Numbered from the stretch's first letter, positions 41,602 through 51,810 are shown. The stretch: DNA of 64,000 nt from Escherichia marmotae (GCF_002900365.1 NZ_CP025979.1:3534001-3598000); one strand, 5' to 3'. Numbers and translations are program-made. Notes: generated from the letters alone by a model not told the origin.

Positions 41602-44600
41602 GTGAGCAGCAAAGTTGAACAACTGCGTGCGCAGTTAAATGAACGTATTCTGGTGCTGGACGGCGGTATGGGCACCATGATCCAGAATTATCGTCTGAAC
41701 GAAGCCGATTTTCGCGGTGAGCGTTTTGCCGACTGGCCGTGCGATCTAAAAGGCAACAACGACCTGCTGGTACTCAGTAAACCTGATGTGATTGCCGCGA
41801 TCCACAACGCTTACTTTGAAGCGGGCGCGGATATCATCGAAACCAACACCTTCAACTCCACGACTATTGCGATGGCGGATTACCAGATGGAATCCCTGTC
41901 AGCAGAAATCAACTTTGCAGCAGCGAAACTGGCACGTGCCTGCGCTGACGAGTGGACCGCCCGCACGCCGGGGAAACCACGCTACGTTGCTGGTGTTCTC
42001 GGCCCAACCAATCGCACAGCATCTATTTCTCCGGATGTAAACGATCCGGCATTTCGCAATATCACCTTTGACCAACTGGTGGCGGCTTATCGTGAATCCA
42101 CCAAAGCGCTGGTGGAAGGCGGTGTAGATCTGATTCTGATTGAAACTGTTTTCGACACTCTTAACGCGAAAGCGGCGGTCTTTGCGGTGAAAACCGAGTT
42201 TGAAGCGCTGGGTGTGGAGTTGCCGATTATGATTTCCGGCACCATTACCGACGCCTCCGGGCGCACGCTCTCCGGTCAGACAACCGAGGCATTTTACAAC
42301 TCCCTGCGGCATGCCGAAGCGCTGACCTTTGGCCTCAACTGCGCACTGGGGCCAGACGAACTGCGTCAGTACGTGCAGGAACTTTCGCGTATTGCCGAAT
42401 GCTACGTCACCGCGCACCCGAATGCCGGACTGCCAAACGCCTTTGGTGAATACGATCTCGATGCTGACACAATGGCGAAACAGATTCGCGAATGGGCTGA
42501 ATCGGGTTTCCTGAATATTGTCGGCGGTTGCTGTGGCACGACGCCACAACATATTGCTGCGATGAGCCGTGCAGTTGAAGGATTAGCACCGCGCAAACTG
42601 CCTGATATCCCCGTAGCCTGCCGTTTGTCCGGACTGGAGCCGCTGAACATTGGCGACGATAGTTTGTTTGTTAACGTTGGTGAACGAACTAACGTAACCG
42701 GTTCCGCTAAGTTCAAACGCCTGATCAAAGAAGAGAAATATAGCGAGGCGCTGGACGTGGCGCGTCAGCAGGTGGAAAACGGCGCGCAGATTATCGATAT
42801 CAACATGGATGAAGGGATGCTCGACGCCGAAGCGGCGATGGTGCGTTTCCTCAGTCTGATTGCTGGCGAGCCGGATATCGCTCGCGTGCCGATTATGATC
42901 GATTCTTCGAAATGGGACGTCATCGAAAAAGGACTGAAGTGTATTCAGGGCAAAGGCATTGTTAACTCTATCTCGATGAAAGAGGGCGTTGAAACCTTTA
43001 TCCATCATGCCAAATTATTACGCCGTTACGGTGCGGCAGTGGTGGTAATGGCCTTTGACGAACAGGGCCAGGCCGATACCCGCGCACGGAAAATCGAGAT
43101 TTGCCGTCGGGCGTACAAAATCCTCACCGAGGAAGTCGGCTTCCCGCCGGAAGATATCATTTTCGACCCGAACATCTTCGCTGTCGCCACCGGGATTGAA
43201 GAGCATAACAATTACGCGCAGGATTTCATCGGCGCGTGCGAAGACATCAAACGCGAACTGCCGCACGCACTCATCTCCGGTGGCGTCTCCAACGTTTCCT
43301 TCTCGTTCCGTGGCAACGACCCGGTGCGCGAAGCTATTCACGCGGTGTTCCTCTACTACGCCATCCGTAACGGTATGGATATGGGGATCGTCAACGCCGG
43401 ACAACTGGCGATTTACGACGATCTGCCTGCGGAACTGCGCGACGCGGTGGAAGATGTGATCCTTAACCGTCGCGACGATGGTACAGAGCGTTTACTGGAA
43501 CTTGCCGAAAAATATCGCGGCAGTAAAACCGACGACACCGCCAACGCCCAACAGGCGGAGTGGCGCTCGTGGGACGTGAAGAAACGCCTGGAGTACTCGT
43601 TGGTCAAAGGCATTACTGAGTTTATCGAACAGGACACCGAAGAAGCTCGTCAACAAGCCGCTCGCCCGATTGAAGTGATTGAAGGGCCGCTGATGGACGG
43701 AATGAACGTCGTCGGTGACCTGTTTGGTGAAGGGAAAATGTTTTTGCCGCAGGTGGTGAAATCGGCACGCGTTATGAAGCAGGCGGTGGCGTATCTCGAA
43801 CCGTATATTGAAGCCAGCAAAGAGCAGGGTAAAACCAACGGTAAGATGGTGATCGCCACCGTGAAGGGTGACGTGCACGATATCGGTAAAAATATTGTTG
43901 GTGTGGTGCTGCAATGTAACAACTATGAAATTGTTGATCTCGGCGTGATGGTGCCAGCGGAAAAAATCCTCCGCACTGCCAAAGAGGTGAATGCTGATTT
44001 GATTGGTCTTTCGGGGCTGATCACGCCGTCGCTGGACGAAATGGTCAACGTGGCGAAAGAGATGGAGCGTCAGGGCTTCACCATTCCGCTACTGATTGGC
44101 GGCGCGACTACCTCAAAAGCGCATACAGCGGTGAAAATCGAGCAAAACTACAGCGGCCCGACGGTTTACGTGCAAAACGCCTCGCGCACCGTTGGTGTTG
44201 TGGCGGCGCTGCTTTCCGACACTCAGCGTGACGACTTTGTCGCTCGTACCCGCAAAGAGTACGAAACCGTGCGTATTCAGCACGGGCGCAAGAAACCGCG
44301 CACGCCACCGGTCACGCTGGAAGTGGCGCGCGATAACGATTTCGCTTTTGACTGGCAGGCCTATACGCCGCCTGTAGCGCACCGTCTCGGCGTGCAGGAA
44401 GTCGAAGCCAGCATCGAAACGCTGCGTAACTATATCGACTGGACGCCGTTCTTTATGACCTGGTCGCTGGCCGGAAAGTATCCGCGCATTCTGGAAGATG
44501 AAGTGGTGGGCGAAGAGGCAAAACGCCTGTTTAAAGACGCTAACGACATGCTGGATAAATTAAGCGCTGAAAAATCGCTGAATCCGCGCGGCGTGGTTGG

Positions 44601-45285
44601 TCTGTTCCCGGCAAACCGGGTGGGTGACGACATTGAAATCTATCGTGATGAAACACGCACGCATGTGATTAATATCAGCCACCATCTGCGCCAACAGACG
44701 GAAAAAACCGGCTTTGCTAACTACTGCCTCGCTGATTTTGTGGCACCGAAACTCTCCGGCAAAGCGGATTACATCGGTGCATTTGCCGTAACTGGCGGGC
44801 TGGAAGAGGACGCGCTGGCTGATGCCTTCGAAGCGCAGCACGATGATTACAATAAAATCATGGTGAAAGCGCTTGCCGACCGTTTAGCCGAAGCCTTTGC
44901 AGAATATCTTCATGAGCGCGTGCGTAAAGTCTACTGGGGCTACGCGCCGAATGAAAATCTCAGCAACGAAGACCTGATCCGCGAAAACTATCAGGGCATC
45001 CGCCCGGCACCAGGATATCCGGCCTGCCCGGAACATACGGAAAAAGCCACCATCTGGGAGCTGCTGGAAGTGGAAAAACACACCGGCATGAAACTCACGG
45101 AATCTTTCGCTATGTGGCCTGGCGCATCAGTTTCGGGTTGGTACTTCAGCCATCCGGACAGCAAGTACTACGCAGTGGCACAAATTCAGCGCGATCAGGT
45201 TGAAGACTATGCCCGCCGTAAAGGTATGAGCGTTTCTGATGTTGAACGCTGGCTGGCGCCGAATCTGGGGTATGACGCGGACTGA
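41602..45285 (+). CDS. metH: Cobalamin-dependent methionine synthase (GTG start)
   Basis: A 1227-residue modular enzyme that methylates homocysteine with methyl-tetrahydrofolate via B12. Order seen: homocysteine domain with zinc ligands (GLNCALG near 245 and GGCCGTTP near 308), pterin domain (NVGERTNVTGS near 360), B12 domain with the cobalt ligand motif DVHDIG (His759 region) and SGLITPSLDEM, then the reactivation domain binding S-adenosylmethionine (RPAPGYPACPEH). The start is GTG 41602 with GGGAGC upstream. An in-frame TTG seven codons earlier is less likely. Confidence 0.97.
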   Translation: MSSKVEQLRAQLNERILVLDGGMGTMIQNYRLNEADFRGERFADWPCDLKGNNDLLVLSKPDVIAAIHNAYFEAGADIIETNTFNSTTIAMADYQMESLSAEINFAAAKLARACADEWTARTPGKPRYVAGVLGPTNRTASISPDVNDPAFRNITFDQLVAAYRESTKALVEGGVDLILIETVFDTLNAKAAVFAVKTEFEALGVELPIMISGTITDASGRTLSGQTTEAFYNSLRHAEALTFGLNCALGPDELRQYVQELSRIAECYVTAHPNAGLPNAFGEYDLDADTMAKQIREWAESGFLNIVGGCCGTTPQHIAAMSRAVEGLAPRKLPDIPVACRLSGLEPLNIGDDSLFVNVGERTNVTGSAKFKRLIKEEKYSEALDVARQQVENGAQIIDINMDEGMLDAEAAMVRFLSLIAGEPDIARVPIMIDSSKWDVIEKGLKCIQGKGIVNSISMKEGVETFIHHAKLLRRYGAAVVVMAFDEQGQADTRARKIEICRRAYKILTEEVGFPPEDIIFDPNIFAVATGIEEHNNYAQDFIGACEDIKRELPHALISGGVSNVSFSFRGNDPVREAIHAVFLYYAIRNGMDMGIVNAGQLAIYDDLPAELRDAVEDVILNRRDDGTERLLELAEKYRGSKTDDTANAQQAEWRSWDVKKRLEYSLVKGITEFIEQDTEEARQQAARPIEVIEGPLMDGMNVVGDLFGEGKMFLPQVVKSARVMKQAVAYLEPYIEASKEQGKTNGKMVIATVKGDVHDIGKNIVGVVLQCNNYEIVDLGVMVPAEKILRTAKEVNADLIGLSGLITPSLDEMVNVAKEMERQGFTIPLLIGGATTSKAHTAVKIEQNYSGPTVYVQNASRTVGVVAALLSDTQRDDFVARTRKEYETVRIQHGRKKPRTPPVTLEVARDNDFAFDWQAYTPPVAHRLGVQEVEASIETLRNYIDWTPFFMTWSLAGKYPRILEDEVVGEEAKRLFKDANDMLDKLSAEKSLNPRGVVGLFPANRVGDDIEIYRDETRTHVINISHHLRQQTEKTGFANYCLADFVAPKLSGKADYIGAFAVTGGLEEDALADAFEAQHDDYNKIMVKALADRLAEAFAEYLHERVRKVYWGYAPNENLSNEDLIRENYQGIRPAPGYPACPEHTEKATIWELLEVEKHTGMKLTESFAMWPGASVSGWYFSHPDSKYYAVAQIQRDQVEDYARRKGMSVSDVERWLAPNLGYDAD

Positions 45286-45400
45286 TTCACAAATCTGTCT
45301 CTTTATTGATAGTAAACACATATACTGGACTTATATCAGACCGGAAAAGCGCTTCCGGAACTGTTTCAGGCACATATAACGATAAGGAGAACCTGAACTC

Positions 45401-47032
45401 GTGTTAACACTGCTTCACCTGCTTTCTGCCGTCGCCCTGCTGGTCTGGGGGACGCATATTGTTCGAACAGGCGTAATGCGTGTCTTTGGCGCACGGCTGC
45501 GTACTGTCCTTAGCCGGAGCGTCGAAAAAAAGCCGCTCGCCTTCTGTGCGGGGATTGGCGTTACGGCACTGGTGCAGAGCAGTAATGCCACCACCATGCT
45601 GGTGACGTCGTTTGTTGCCCAGGATCTGGTTGCTCTCGCGCCTGCGCTGGTGATTGTGCTGGGGGCCGACGTCGGAACGGCGCTGATGGCGCGGGTTCTC
45701 ACCTTCGATTTATCCTGGTTGTCGCCGCTACTTATTTTTATCGGCGTAATTTTTTTCCTCGGACGCAAGCAGTCGCGCGCCGGGCAACTGGGCCGCGTCG
45801 GTATTGGCCTTGGGTTGATTTTGCTGGCACTGGAGTTGATTGTGCAGGCCGTAACGCCGATCACCCAGGCGAACGGTGTTCAGGTGATCTTTGCCTCGCT
45901 GACCGGCGATATTCTGCTGGATGCGCTGATTGGCGCGATGTTCGCCATTATCAGCTACTCCAGCCTTGCCGCGGTACTGCTGACTGCGACTCTGACTGCT
46001 GCGGGCATTATCTCTTTCCCGGTGGCGCTCTGCCTGGTTATTGGCGCTAACCTTGGTTCCGGCTTGCTGGCGATGCTCAACAATAGCGCCGCTAATGCTG
46101 CCGCACGTCGTGTCGCGTTGGGCAGCCTGCTTTTTAAGCTGGTGGGGAGCCTGATTATCCTGCCGTTTGTCCACGTTCTGGCAGAATCAATGGATAAACT
46201 GCCTTTGCCGAAAGCGGAACTGGTTATCTATTTCCACGTCTTCTATAACCTTGTGCGCTGTCTGGCGATGCTGCCATTTGTCGACCCGATGGCACGGTTT
46301 TGCAAAACCATTATTCGCGATGAACCCGAACTGGATGCCCATCTGAAACCAAAACATCTGGATGTCAGCGCGCTGGATACGCCGACCCTTGCTCTGGCGA
46401 ATGCCGCCCGTGAAACACTGCGCATCGGTGACGCGATGGAACAGATGATGGAAGGGCTGAATAAAGTGATGCACGGCGAACCGCGTGAAGAGAAGGAGTT
46501 GCGCAAGCTGGCGGATGATATCAACGTCCTCTACACCGCGATTAAACTTTATCTGGCGCGGATGCCAAAAGAAGAGTTGGCGGAAGAAGAATCACGTCGC
46601 TGGGCGGAGATTATCGAAATGGCGCTCAACCTTGAGCAGGCTTCCGATATTGTCGAGCGCATGGGCAGCGAAATTGCCGACAAATCACTGGCAGCACGGC
46701 GGGCGTTTTCGCTTGATGGGTTGAAGGAACTGGATGCGCTCTATGAGCAATTGCTCAGCAATTTAAAACTGGCAATGTCGGTGTTCTTCTCTGGCGATGT
46801 CACCAGCGCTCGCCGTTTACGTCGCAGTAAGCATCGCTTTCGCATTCTTAATCGCCGCTATTCCCATGCCCACGTCGATCGCCTGCATCAGCAAAACGTG
46901 CAGAGTATTGAAACCAGTTCGCTACATTTAGGTTTATTGGGAGATATGCTGCGTCTGAACTCGCTGTTTTGTTCGGTGGCTTACAGCGTACTGGAACAGC
47001 CAGATGAAGATGAGGGACGGGACGAGTATTAA
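45401..47032 (+). CDS. yjbB: Na+/phosphate cotransporter-family protein YjbB (phosphate exporter)
   Basis: A 543-residue membrane protein. The N-terminal half has about eight or nine hydrophobic segments and the duplicated NaPi signature QSSNATTMLVTSF (residues 66-78) and SYSSLAAVLLTATL (near 187-200). The C-terminal half (about 320-530) is a cytosolic helical PhoU-like region. In E. coli, YjbB overexpression exports phosphate (known). AAGGAGAACC precedes the start. Confidence 0.92.
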   Translation: MLTLLHLLSAVALLVWGTHIVRTGVMRVFGARLRTVLSRSVEKKPLAFCAGIGVTALVQSSNATTMLVTSFVAQDLVALAPALVIVLGADVGTALMARVLTFDLSWLSPLLIFIGVIFFLGRKQSRAGQLGRVGIGLGLILLALELIVQAVTPITQANGVQVIFASLTGDILLDALIGAMFAIISYSSLAAVLLTATLTAAGIISFPVALCLVIGANLGSGLLAMLNNSAANAAARRVALGSLLFKLVGSLIILPFVHVLAESMDKLPLPKAELVIYFHVFYNLVRCLAMLPFVDPMARFCKTIIRDEPELDAHLKPKHLDVSALDTPTLALANAARETLRIGDAMEQMMEGLNKVMHGEPREEKELRKLADDINVLYTAIKLYLARMPKEELAEEESRRWAEIIEMALNLEQASDIVERMGSEIADKSLAARRAFSLDGLKELDALYEQLLSNLKLAMSVFFSGDVTSARRLRRSKHRFRILNRRYSHAHVDRLHQQNVQSIETSSLHLGLLGDMLRLNSLFCSVAYSVLEQPDEDEGRDEY

Positions 47033-47040
47033 TATTGTGA

Positions 47041-47117
47041 ATCCTGTAGGCCTGATAAGACGCGTTAAGCGTCGCATCAGGCACTATGTACAAGATGCCG
47101 GATCATGCATCCGGCAA
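47041..47117. repeat. REP pair between yjbB and pepE
   Basis: GTAGGCCTGATAAGACGCG...GCGTCGCATCAGGC followed by GCCGGATCATGCATCCGGC. These are degenerate REP units in the convergent yjbB-pepE gap, so they may act as a transcription end for both. Confidence 0.8.
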
Positions 47118-47122
47118 TTCAC

Positions 47123-47812
47123 TTAAAAACGGTGACCCGCTTCCAGCGGCACGGCTTCTTCACCGGCCTTAAACACATAAGTGGTATTCGGGCCGCCAAG
47201 CGTAGCGTGACCTTTACTTACGGTGATCCAGTTACCTTCCGGCAGACCAATAATCGTCAGTTCTGGCGCTACCACCAGTAATTCGCGAATACGCTGCTCG
47301 CGCGTTTCACCTTTGTGACCTTCCGGCAGCGCGTTGGTGAAGTGCGGGTTGATTTGCAGCGGGAACAGATTCAGCGCATCGAAGCCCTGCGGATCGACAA
47401 TCGGCATATCGTTGGTCGTGCGAATGGTTGGGCAAGCGAGGTTAGCGCCTGCGCTCCAGCCAATATACAGAGCGCCGCGTTTCACTACGTCAACAATCGG
47501 TGCCAGCAGACCGCGCACACGGCATTCTTTCAGTAACTGGAAAGTGTTGCCACCGCCGACAATCACGATCTCCGCATTTTCAATCGCGGCAACAGGATCG
47601 GCAACGCTATGAATACCGGTGACAGAAATGCCAAGTGGGGCAAGAACTGCAGCCGTTTTGGCGGTGTAATCATCCCAGGTTTGCGTTACGCCAGCGAAAG
47701 GAATAAACACCGCGGAACGGCGACCCTGCAACTGTTCAGCAATCAGCGGCAGCGCATGTTCCAGCCAGGCTTTTCCCGGCAGCGTCGAGTTACTCAATAA
47801 AAGCAGTTCCAT
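47123..47812 (-). CDS. pepE: Alpha-aspartyl dipeptidase (peptidase E)
   Basis: A 229-residue serine peptidase of family S51 that hydrolyses dipeptides with N-terminal aspartate. The nucleophile serine lies in YIGWSAGANLA near residue 120, and VIVGGGNTFQLL and GLPEGNWI are family motifs. It is cytosolic with no signal peptide. In K-12 rluF comes after pepE. Here the sorbose cluster intervenes. Confidence 0.95.
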   Translation of the reverse strand: MELLLLSNSTLPGKAWLEHALPLIAEQLQGRRSAVFIPFAGVTQTWDDYTAKTAAVLAPLGISVTGIHSVADPVAAIENAEIVIVGGGNTFQLLKECRVRGLLAPIVDVVKRGALYIGWSAGANLACPTIRTTNDMPIVDPQGFDALNLFPLQINPHFTNALPEGHKGETREQRIRELLVVAPELTIIGLPEGNWITVSKGHATLGGPNTTYVFKAGEEAVPLEAGHRF

Positions 47813-47936
47813 TACTTCTCCGGTTAGTAAGAAATCACGGAAGGCATGCTACCACTGTGAATTTAACCGCTTACTGACATGGCTCACGATGTCGCGTATT
47901 GAACCTGGCGCTGAGACTGATGACAAACATAGCATT

Positions 47937-48035
47937 GCCTGATGCGCTACGGTTATCAGACCTACAAGATAATTGCAATATATTGAATTATCGCGATTTT
48001 GTAGGCCGAATAAGGCGTTTGCGCCGCATCCGGCA
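47937..48035. repeat. REP pair between pepE and the sorbose cluster
   Basis: GCCTGATGCGCTACGGTTATCAGACCTAC and GTAGGCCGAATAAGGCGTTTGCGCCGCATCCGGC flank an AT-rich linker. They lie at the left edge of the accessory sor block. The rest of the 278-base gap shows no gene. Confidence 0.8.
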
Positions 48036-48090
48036 TGAACAACGTGCACTTTGCCACCAATCTGAGCGCCCCTTAAGGCGCTGATGTTTC

Positions 48091-48903
48091 TTATCCTTCT
48101 CGTGCAAATTGTGCCGCTTCAGTAATCAGCCGCGCATCAGGTCGCACACCGGTATACATCGCGAACTGCTCGACGGCCTGTAAAGCAATCACCTCTGCGC
48201 CGTTGATCGTCTGCTTATCAAGCCGTTGCGCCAGGCGAATGAGTGGCGTTTCCGGCGGCAAGGCCACGACGTCAAAAACGACGCTTGCCGTAGAGATCAT
48301 TGCCTCGCTGAAGGCCAGCTCATGGCTCTCTTTACCACCGCTCATGCCGACAGGGGGCACGTTAACCAGAATGTCGCAGGCGATACCTTCCGGTTGCGGC
48401 TGCCACTGGAACCCATACTGCTTCGCCAGCGCCGGGCCGCTCTCGCAGTTGCGGGCGGCGATGACGACATCCGTAAACCCCGCGTCGCGAAAGGCGGCAA
48501 TCACCGCTTTGCCCATGCCGCCGCTGCCGCGAATCATCACGCGTGCGGCGCTATTAAGCTGGTGGTGAATAATCAGGTTTTTCACCGCGATGTAGTCGGT
48601 GTTAAACCCGGTCAGCCTGCCGTCGTCATTCACAATAGTATTCACTGAATCAATGACTTTTGCCGACGGATCGATAGCATCGAGAAAGGGCATGCAGCTT
48701 TCTTTAAACGGCATCGACACGGCGCAGCCGCGAATCCCCAACGCGCGAACGCCGTTCACCGCTGCTGCAATATCCTGGGTAGTGAACGCTTTATAGATGA
48801 AATTCAGCCCCTGCTTTTCATACAGATAATTGTGAAAGCGCGTGCCGAAGTTGCCGGGGCGACCGGCAAGCGACATGCACAGTTGAGTCTCGCGATTAAT
48901 CAT
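48091..48903 (-). CDS. Shikimate dehydrogenase-like protein, last gene of the sor operon
   Basis: A 270-residue protein of the AroE/YdiB fold. The substrate half has the SLAGRPGNFGTRFHNYLY entry and VSMPFKE (the family's VTxPxK lysine motif, about residue 68). The NADP-binding half has IRGSGGMGKAVIAAFRDAG, the AroE-type GxGGxxxA motif. It is probably an oxidoreductase, but the usual shikimate-contact SxS near the N terminus reads MSLAG, so the substrate may not be shikimate. The ATG at 48903 overlaps the sorE stop by eight bases (ATGATTAA), so it is translationally coupled to sorE. A role in sorbose use is inferred only from this coupling. Confidence 0.8.
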   Translation of the reverse strand: MINRETQLCMSLAGRPGNFGTRFHNYLYEKQGLNFIYKAFTTQDIAAAVNGVRALGIRGCAVSMPFKESCMPFLDAIDPSAKVIDSVNTIVNDDGRLTGFNTDYIAVKNLIIHHQLNSAARVMIRGSGGMGKAVIAAFRDAGFTDVVIAARNCESGPALAKQYGFQWQPQPEGIACDILVNVPPVGMSGGKESHELAFSEAMISTASVVFDVVALPPETPLIRLAQRLDKQTINGAEVIALQAVEQFAMYTGVRPDARLITEAAQFAREG

Positions 48904-50125
48904 GGGTAATCGCCTCTGCATGAGCGAGAAGGTATTGCTCCGCCTCGCCGGACCAGACTCCCTGATGACGCGCCAGAATCGCCGCCAGTCCTTCATCCTG
49001 AATCTGCGTGAGTGAGGTCAGCGGCAGAGATTTCCCGGTATACACCAGCTTTTTCCCGCCGCCGACGGCAGGCAATTCAAGCGTGGTTTTGCCCGCAGCA
49101 TTCAGCCCAAGAATATGTGTTACCACTTTTGCGGCCTGCACTTTTTTCTCTTCGATCAGTTTGACCGCCGTGCGCATGTTGTCGGTATTGCCGCCTGACG
49201 TGCCCACGTAGTGGGTAAACGCGTAATGCATATCGTAGAAATTAATCGGCGCGCTGAAGTGTTTATCCTGTGGCCCGGCGAAGAAGTTCATACAGCCGTC
49301 GACCGCCAGCAGCGAAGAGGCGAGGGTAACCAGCCCTTCATTGGGCACGAAAACGAAAATATCATCGAAACCTTGCCCGCCGCTGAGTGCCATTAGCGTC
49401 TCATACGAAGCGTCGGCAGCATTGAGGTAATGAATCAGCGTTTGCGGCTCTGACGGATAGTGTTTCCGCGCGTAGCTCAGCTTGTCGTTATTGGTATCGG
49501 TGACGATTAACAGCGACGGGTTAACCGGCCCATGCAGCGCATAATCAATCGCCAGCAGCCCCATTGGACCGGTGCCGCCGAGGATCAGCGAGCGTCCTTG
49601 CGGGCGAATCCCCATTGTGTGGTTATAACTACCTTCCTGAAGATGATAGTTGGCGTTGAACGAGCCAATCACGCAGGAAAGCGGTTCAACCAGCGAGCCT
49701 TCAAAGTAGGTTTCGCCGTCGTATGCCAGCAGGCAATCCTGTTCCATAACCTCATTTGGGATAACCACATGTGTGGCTTCGCCGCCCACCCACGGGAAGG
49801 AGTAACCGGGGCAGTCCGGGCGATCCGGCAGTTGCAGGTTAGCCTGAATCACATAGCGCTGGCCGGGCTGGAACTTATGCTGCCATTTTTTACCGACGGC
49901 CAGAATATCGCCGCAAAACTCATGGCCGATGATGATGGGATGGGTTGCTACATCGTCGGGCACTTTTTTGTGGTTTTCGCCCAGATTGGTCTCTTTCCAG
50001 GAGGAAAGACACAGGCTGTCGGTGACCACTGTCGCCAGAATTTCATCTTCCTGCATTTCAGGAAGGTCAAAGGTTTCCAGACGCAGGTCACGTTTACCGT
50101 AAAGACGCAGAGCTGTTGTTTTCAT
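48896..50125 (-). CDS. sorE: L-sorbose 1-phosphate reductase
   Basis: A 409-residue zinc-type alcohol dehydrogenase (MDR) family protein. It reduces L-sorbose 1-phosphate, made by the PTS, to D-glucitol 6-phosphate. Motifs: the catalytic-zinc region HPIIIGHEFCGDI near residue 68 and the nucleotide fold SLILGGTGPMGLLAIDYA near 185. The start is ATG 50125 (MKTTALRLYGKRD) with GAGGTGG upstream. The frame four codons earlier has no ribosome site. The downstream AroE-like gene overlaps its stop. Confidence 0.92.
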   Translation of the reverse strand: MKTTALRLYGKRDLRLETFDLPEMQEDEILATVVTDSLCLSSWKETNLGENHKKVPDDVATHPIIIGHEFCGDILAVGKKWQHKFQPGQRYVIQANLQLPDRPDCPGYSFPWVGGEATHVVIPNEVMEQDCLLAYDGETYFEGSLVEPLSCVIGSFNANYHLQEGSYNHTMGIRPQGRSLILGGTGPMGLLAIDYALHGPVNPSLLIVTDTNNDKLSYARKHYPSEPQTLIHYLNAADASYETLMALSGGQGFDDIFVFVPNEGLVTLASSLLAVDGCMNFFAGPQDKHFSAPINFYDMHYAFTHYVGTSGGNTDNMRTAVKLIEEKKVQAAKVVTHILGLNAAGKTTLELPAVGGGKKLVYTGKSLPLTSLTQIQDEGLAAILARHQGVWSGEAEQYLLAHAEAITHD

Positions 50126-50176
50126 AAACCACCTCATGTTGAGCGATGGCCCCGGCAGCCGCGCCGGGGCGAAGAA

Positions 50177-51001
50177 TCAGGACAGGAAGCCCAGCGCATT
50201 GCCGATAATCCCTAAGCCAAACAGGGCAAAGATCAGCCATACGGGGTTAATTTTTTTGTTGAGCAGACGCACCATCAACAGCGTCAGACCGAGCGCCAGC
50301 AAACCAGGGCAAAGTTGGTCGAGAATGTTCTGCACGGTCATGGTGATGGTGGAGCCATCGGCGGCAGGCGTTTGTGAAACCACCAACGGTACGTTGATCG
50401 ACGTCCATTTGGTGACCAGCACGCCCATCACAAACAGTCCGAGAATCGACGCGCCTTCAGTGAGTTTTTGCAGCACATTCCCGCCCATATCGCTGACGAT
50501 ATTCACCCCTTTGCGAAAGCCGAGCTGTAGGCCATACCACTTCATCGCCAGACGCACCGCGTTGAAAATAAAGAAGAACAGCAGCGGACCGAGAATGTTG
50601 CCCGAAAGTGCCAGAGATGCGCCGAGCGCGGCGGTAATCGGACGCAGGGTTCCCCAGACCAGTGGATCGCCAACCCCTGCCAATGGTCCCATCAAGCCGA
50701 CTTTGATGCCGTTAATGGTGCCGTCATCAATTTCTGCACCGTTAGCCCGCGCTTCTTCCATGGCGGCGGTCACGCCGATGACCGGACCACATACGGCTGG
50801 CGTGGTATTGAAGAACACCAGGTGTCGCCTGAGCGCCGCAACCTGATCCTCTTTTAATGGATAGAGTCGTTTGATGGCGGGGATCATGTCGTAGCAAAAG
50901 CCCAGCCCATGAATGCGTTCAAAGTTGAAGGACGCCTGTTGCAGGTTGGAGCGCAGAAACATGCTCACCAGATCGCTGCGTGTAATTTTTCTCTGTTCCA
51001 T
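50177..51001 (-). CDS. sorM: L-sorbose PTS, EIID membrane subunit
   Basis: A 274-residue member of the mannose/sorbose-type PTS IID family. It has a long N-terminal cytosolic part (MEQRKITRSDLVSMFLRSNLQQASFNFER), the family motif GPLAGVGDPLVWGTLRPI near residue 130, and a C-terminal hydrophobic segment (PVWLIFALFGLGIIGNALGF). With SorA it forms the membrane channel for sorbose. It starts 11 bases after the sorA stop. Confidence 0.93.
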   Translation of the reverse strand: MEQRKITRSDLVSMFLRSNLQQASFNFERIHGLGFCYDMIPAIKRLYPLKEDQVAALRRHLVFFNTTPAVCGPVIGVTAAMEEARANGAEIDDGTINGIKVGLMGPLAGVGDPLVWGTLRPITAALGASLALSGNILGPLLFFFIFNAVRLAMKWYGLQLGFRKGVNIVSDMGGNVLQKLTEGASILGLFVMGVLVTKWTSINVPLVVSQTPAADGSTITMTVQNILDQLCPGLLALGLTLLMVRLLNKKINPVWLIFALFGLGIIGNALGFLS

Positions 51002-51012
51002 GATGGGCTCCG

Positions 51013-51810
51013 TTAGTCGTCAAGCTGGTCAAGGGCGGTGGCAGAGGTAACCTGCGTTTGCGGTGCGGCTTTACGCCACTGTGGATTTAGCTGGATGTAG
51101 AGCAGGGCCATGATCACGCCAACGCCACCGAAAGCCAGCAAACTGAGATCGAGGTAGCCACCTGCGAGGAAACCGAGGAAAAAGAAAGGCATCAAATATT
51201 TCACGCCCATCATGCGAAGCACCATGGCGTAACCGACCACCACGATAAAACCGCCAGCAATCTGCAATCCACGGGTTACAAATTCGGGAATGGCGCTCAG
51301 CATATTGCTCACCATATCGGCGCTGACGAACAGCGAGACAATCAGTGCCGGAATGGCGACGCGCAGCGCCTGCACGCCAAGCGCGGAGACATGCAGAATA
51401 TCGAGAGTGTGAAACCGCGCCTCTTCCGCGGCTTTATCCGCCGCGTGTTGGAACACTACGGTGATGGTGCGGGCAAACACCGTCAGCACCTGGCCTGCAG
51501 CAGCCACAGGCAACGCGATGGCGATTCCGGTGGCGATGCTTTGCTGACCAACGATAACCAGAATGGCGGAGATAATGCTGGCGAGCGCGGAATCCGGAGA
51601 CTGCGCCGCGCCGACGTTCATCCAGCCGAGCGCGATAAGCTCCAGTGTGCCGCCGAGCATAATGCCGGTTTTTAAATCACCGAGTATTAAGCCGATAACC
51701 GTACAGGCGATCAGTGGGCGGTGGGTTTGAAACTCATCCAGCACGCTGCCCATTCCGGCAATACAGGAAAAAAGAAATATGGCTATGATTTGTAGGGTAC
51801 TTATTTCCAT
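51013..51810 (-). CDS. sorA: L-sorbose PTS, EIIC membrane subunit
   Basis: A 265-residue polytopic membrane protein of the PTS IIC mannose/sorbose family. Several hydrophobic segments are visible, and the motif GGTLELIALGWMNVGAAQSPD near residues 53-73 (read as two parts, GGTLELIALG and WMNVGAAQSPD) is typical. It pairs with SorM in the inner membrane. A 65-base gap separates it from sorB. Confidence 0.93.
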   Translation of the reverse strand: MEISTLQIIAIFLFSCIAGMGSVLDEFQTHRPLIACTVIGLILGDLKTGIMLGGTLELIALGWMNVGAAQSPDSALASIISAILVIVGQQSIATGIAIALPVAAAGQVLTVFARTITVVFQHAADKAAEEARFHTLDILHVSALGVQALRVAIPALIVSLFVSADMVSNMLSAIPEFVTRGLQIAGGFIVVVGYAMVLRMMGVKYLMPFFFLGFLAGGYLDLSLLAFGGVGVIMALLYIQLNPQWRKAAPQTQVTSATALDQLDD

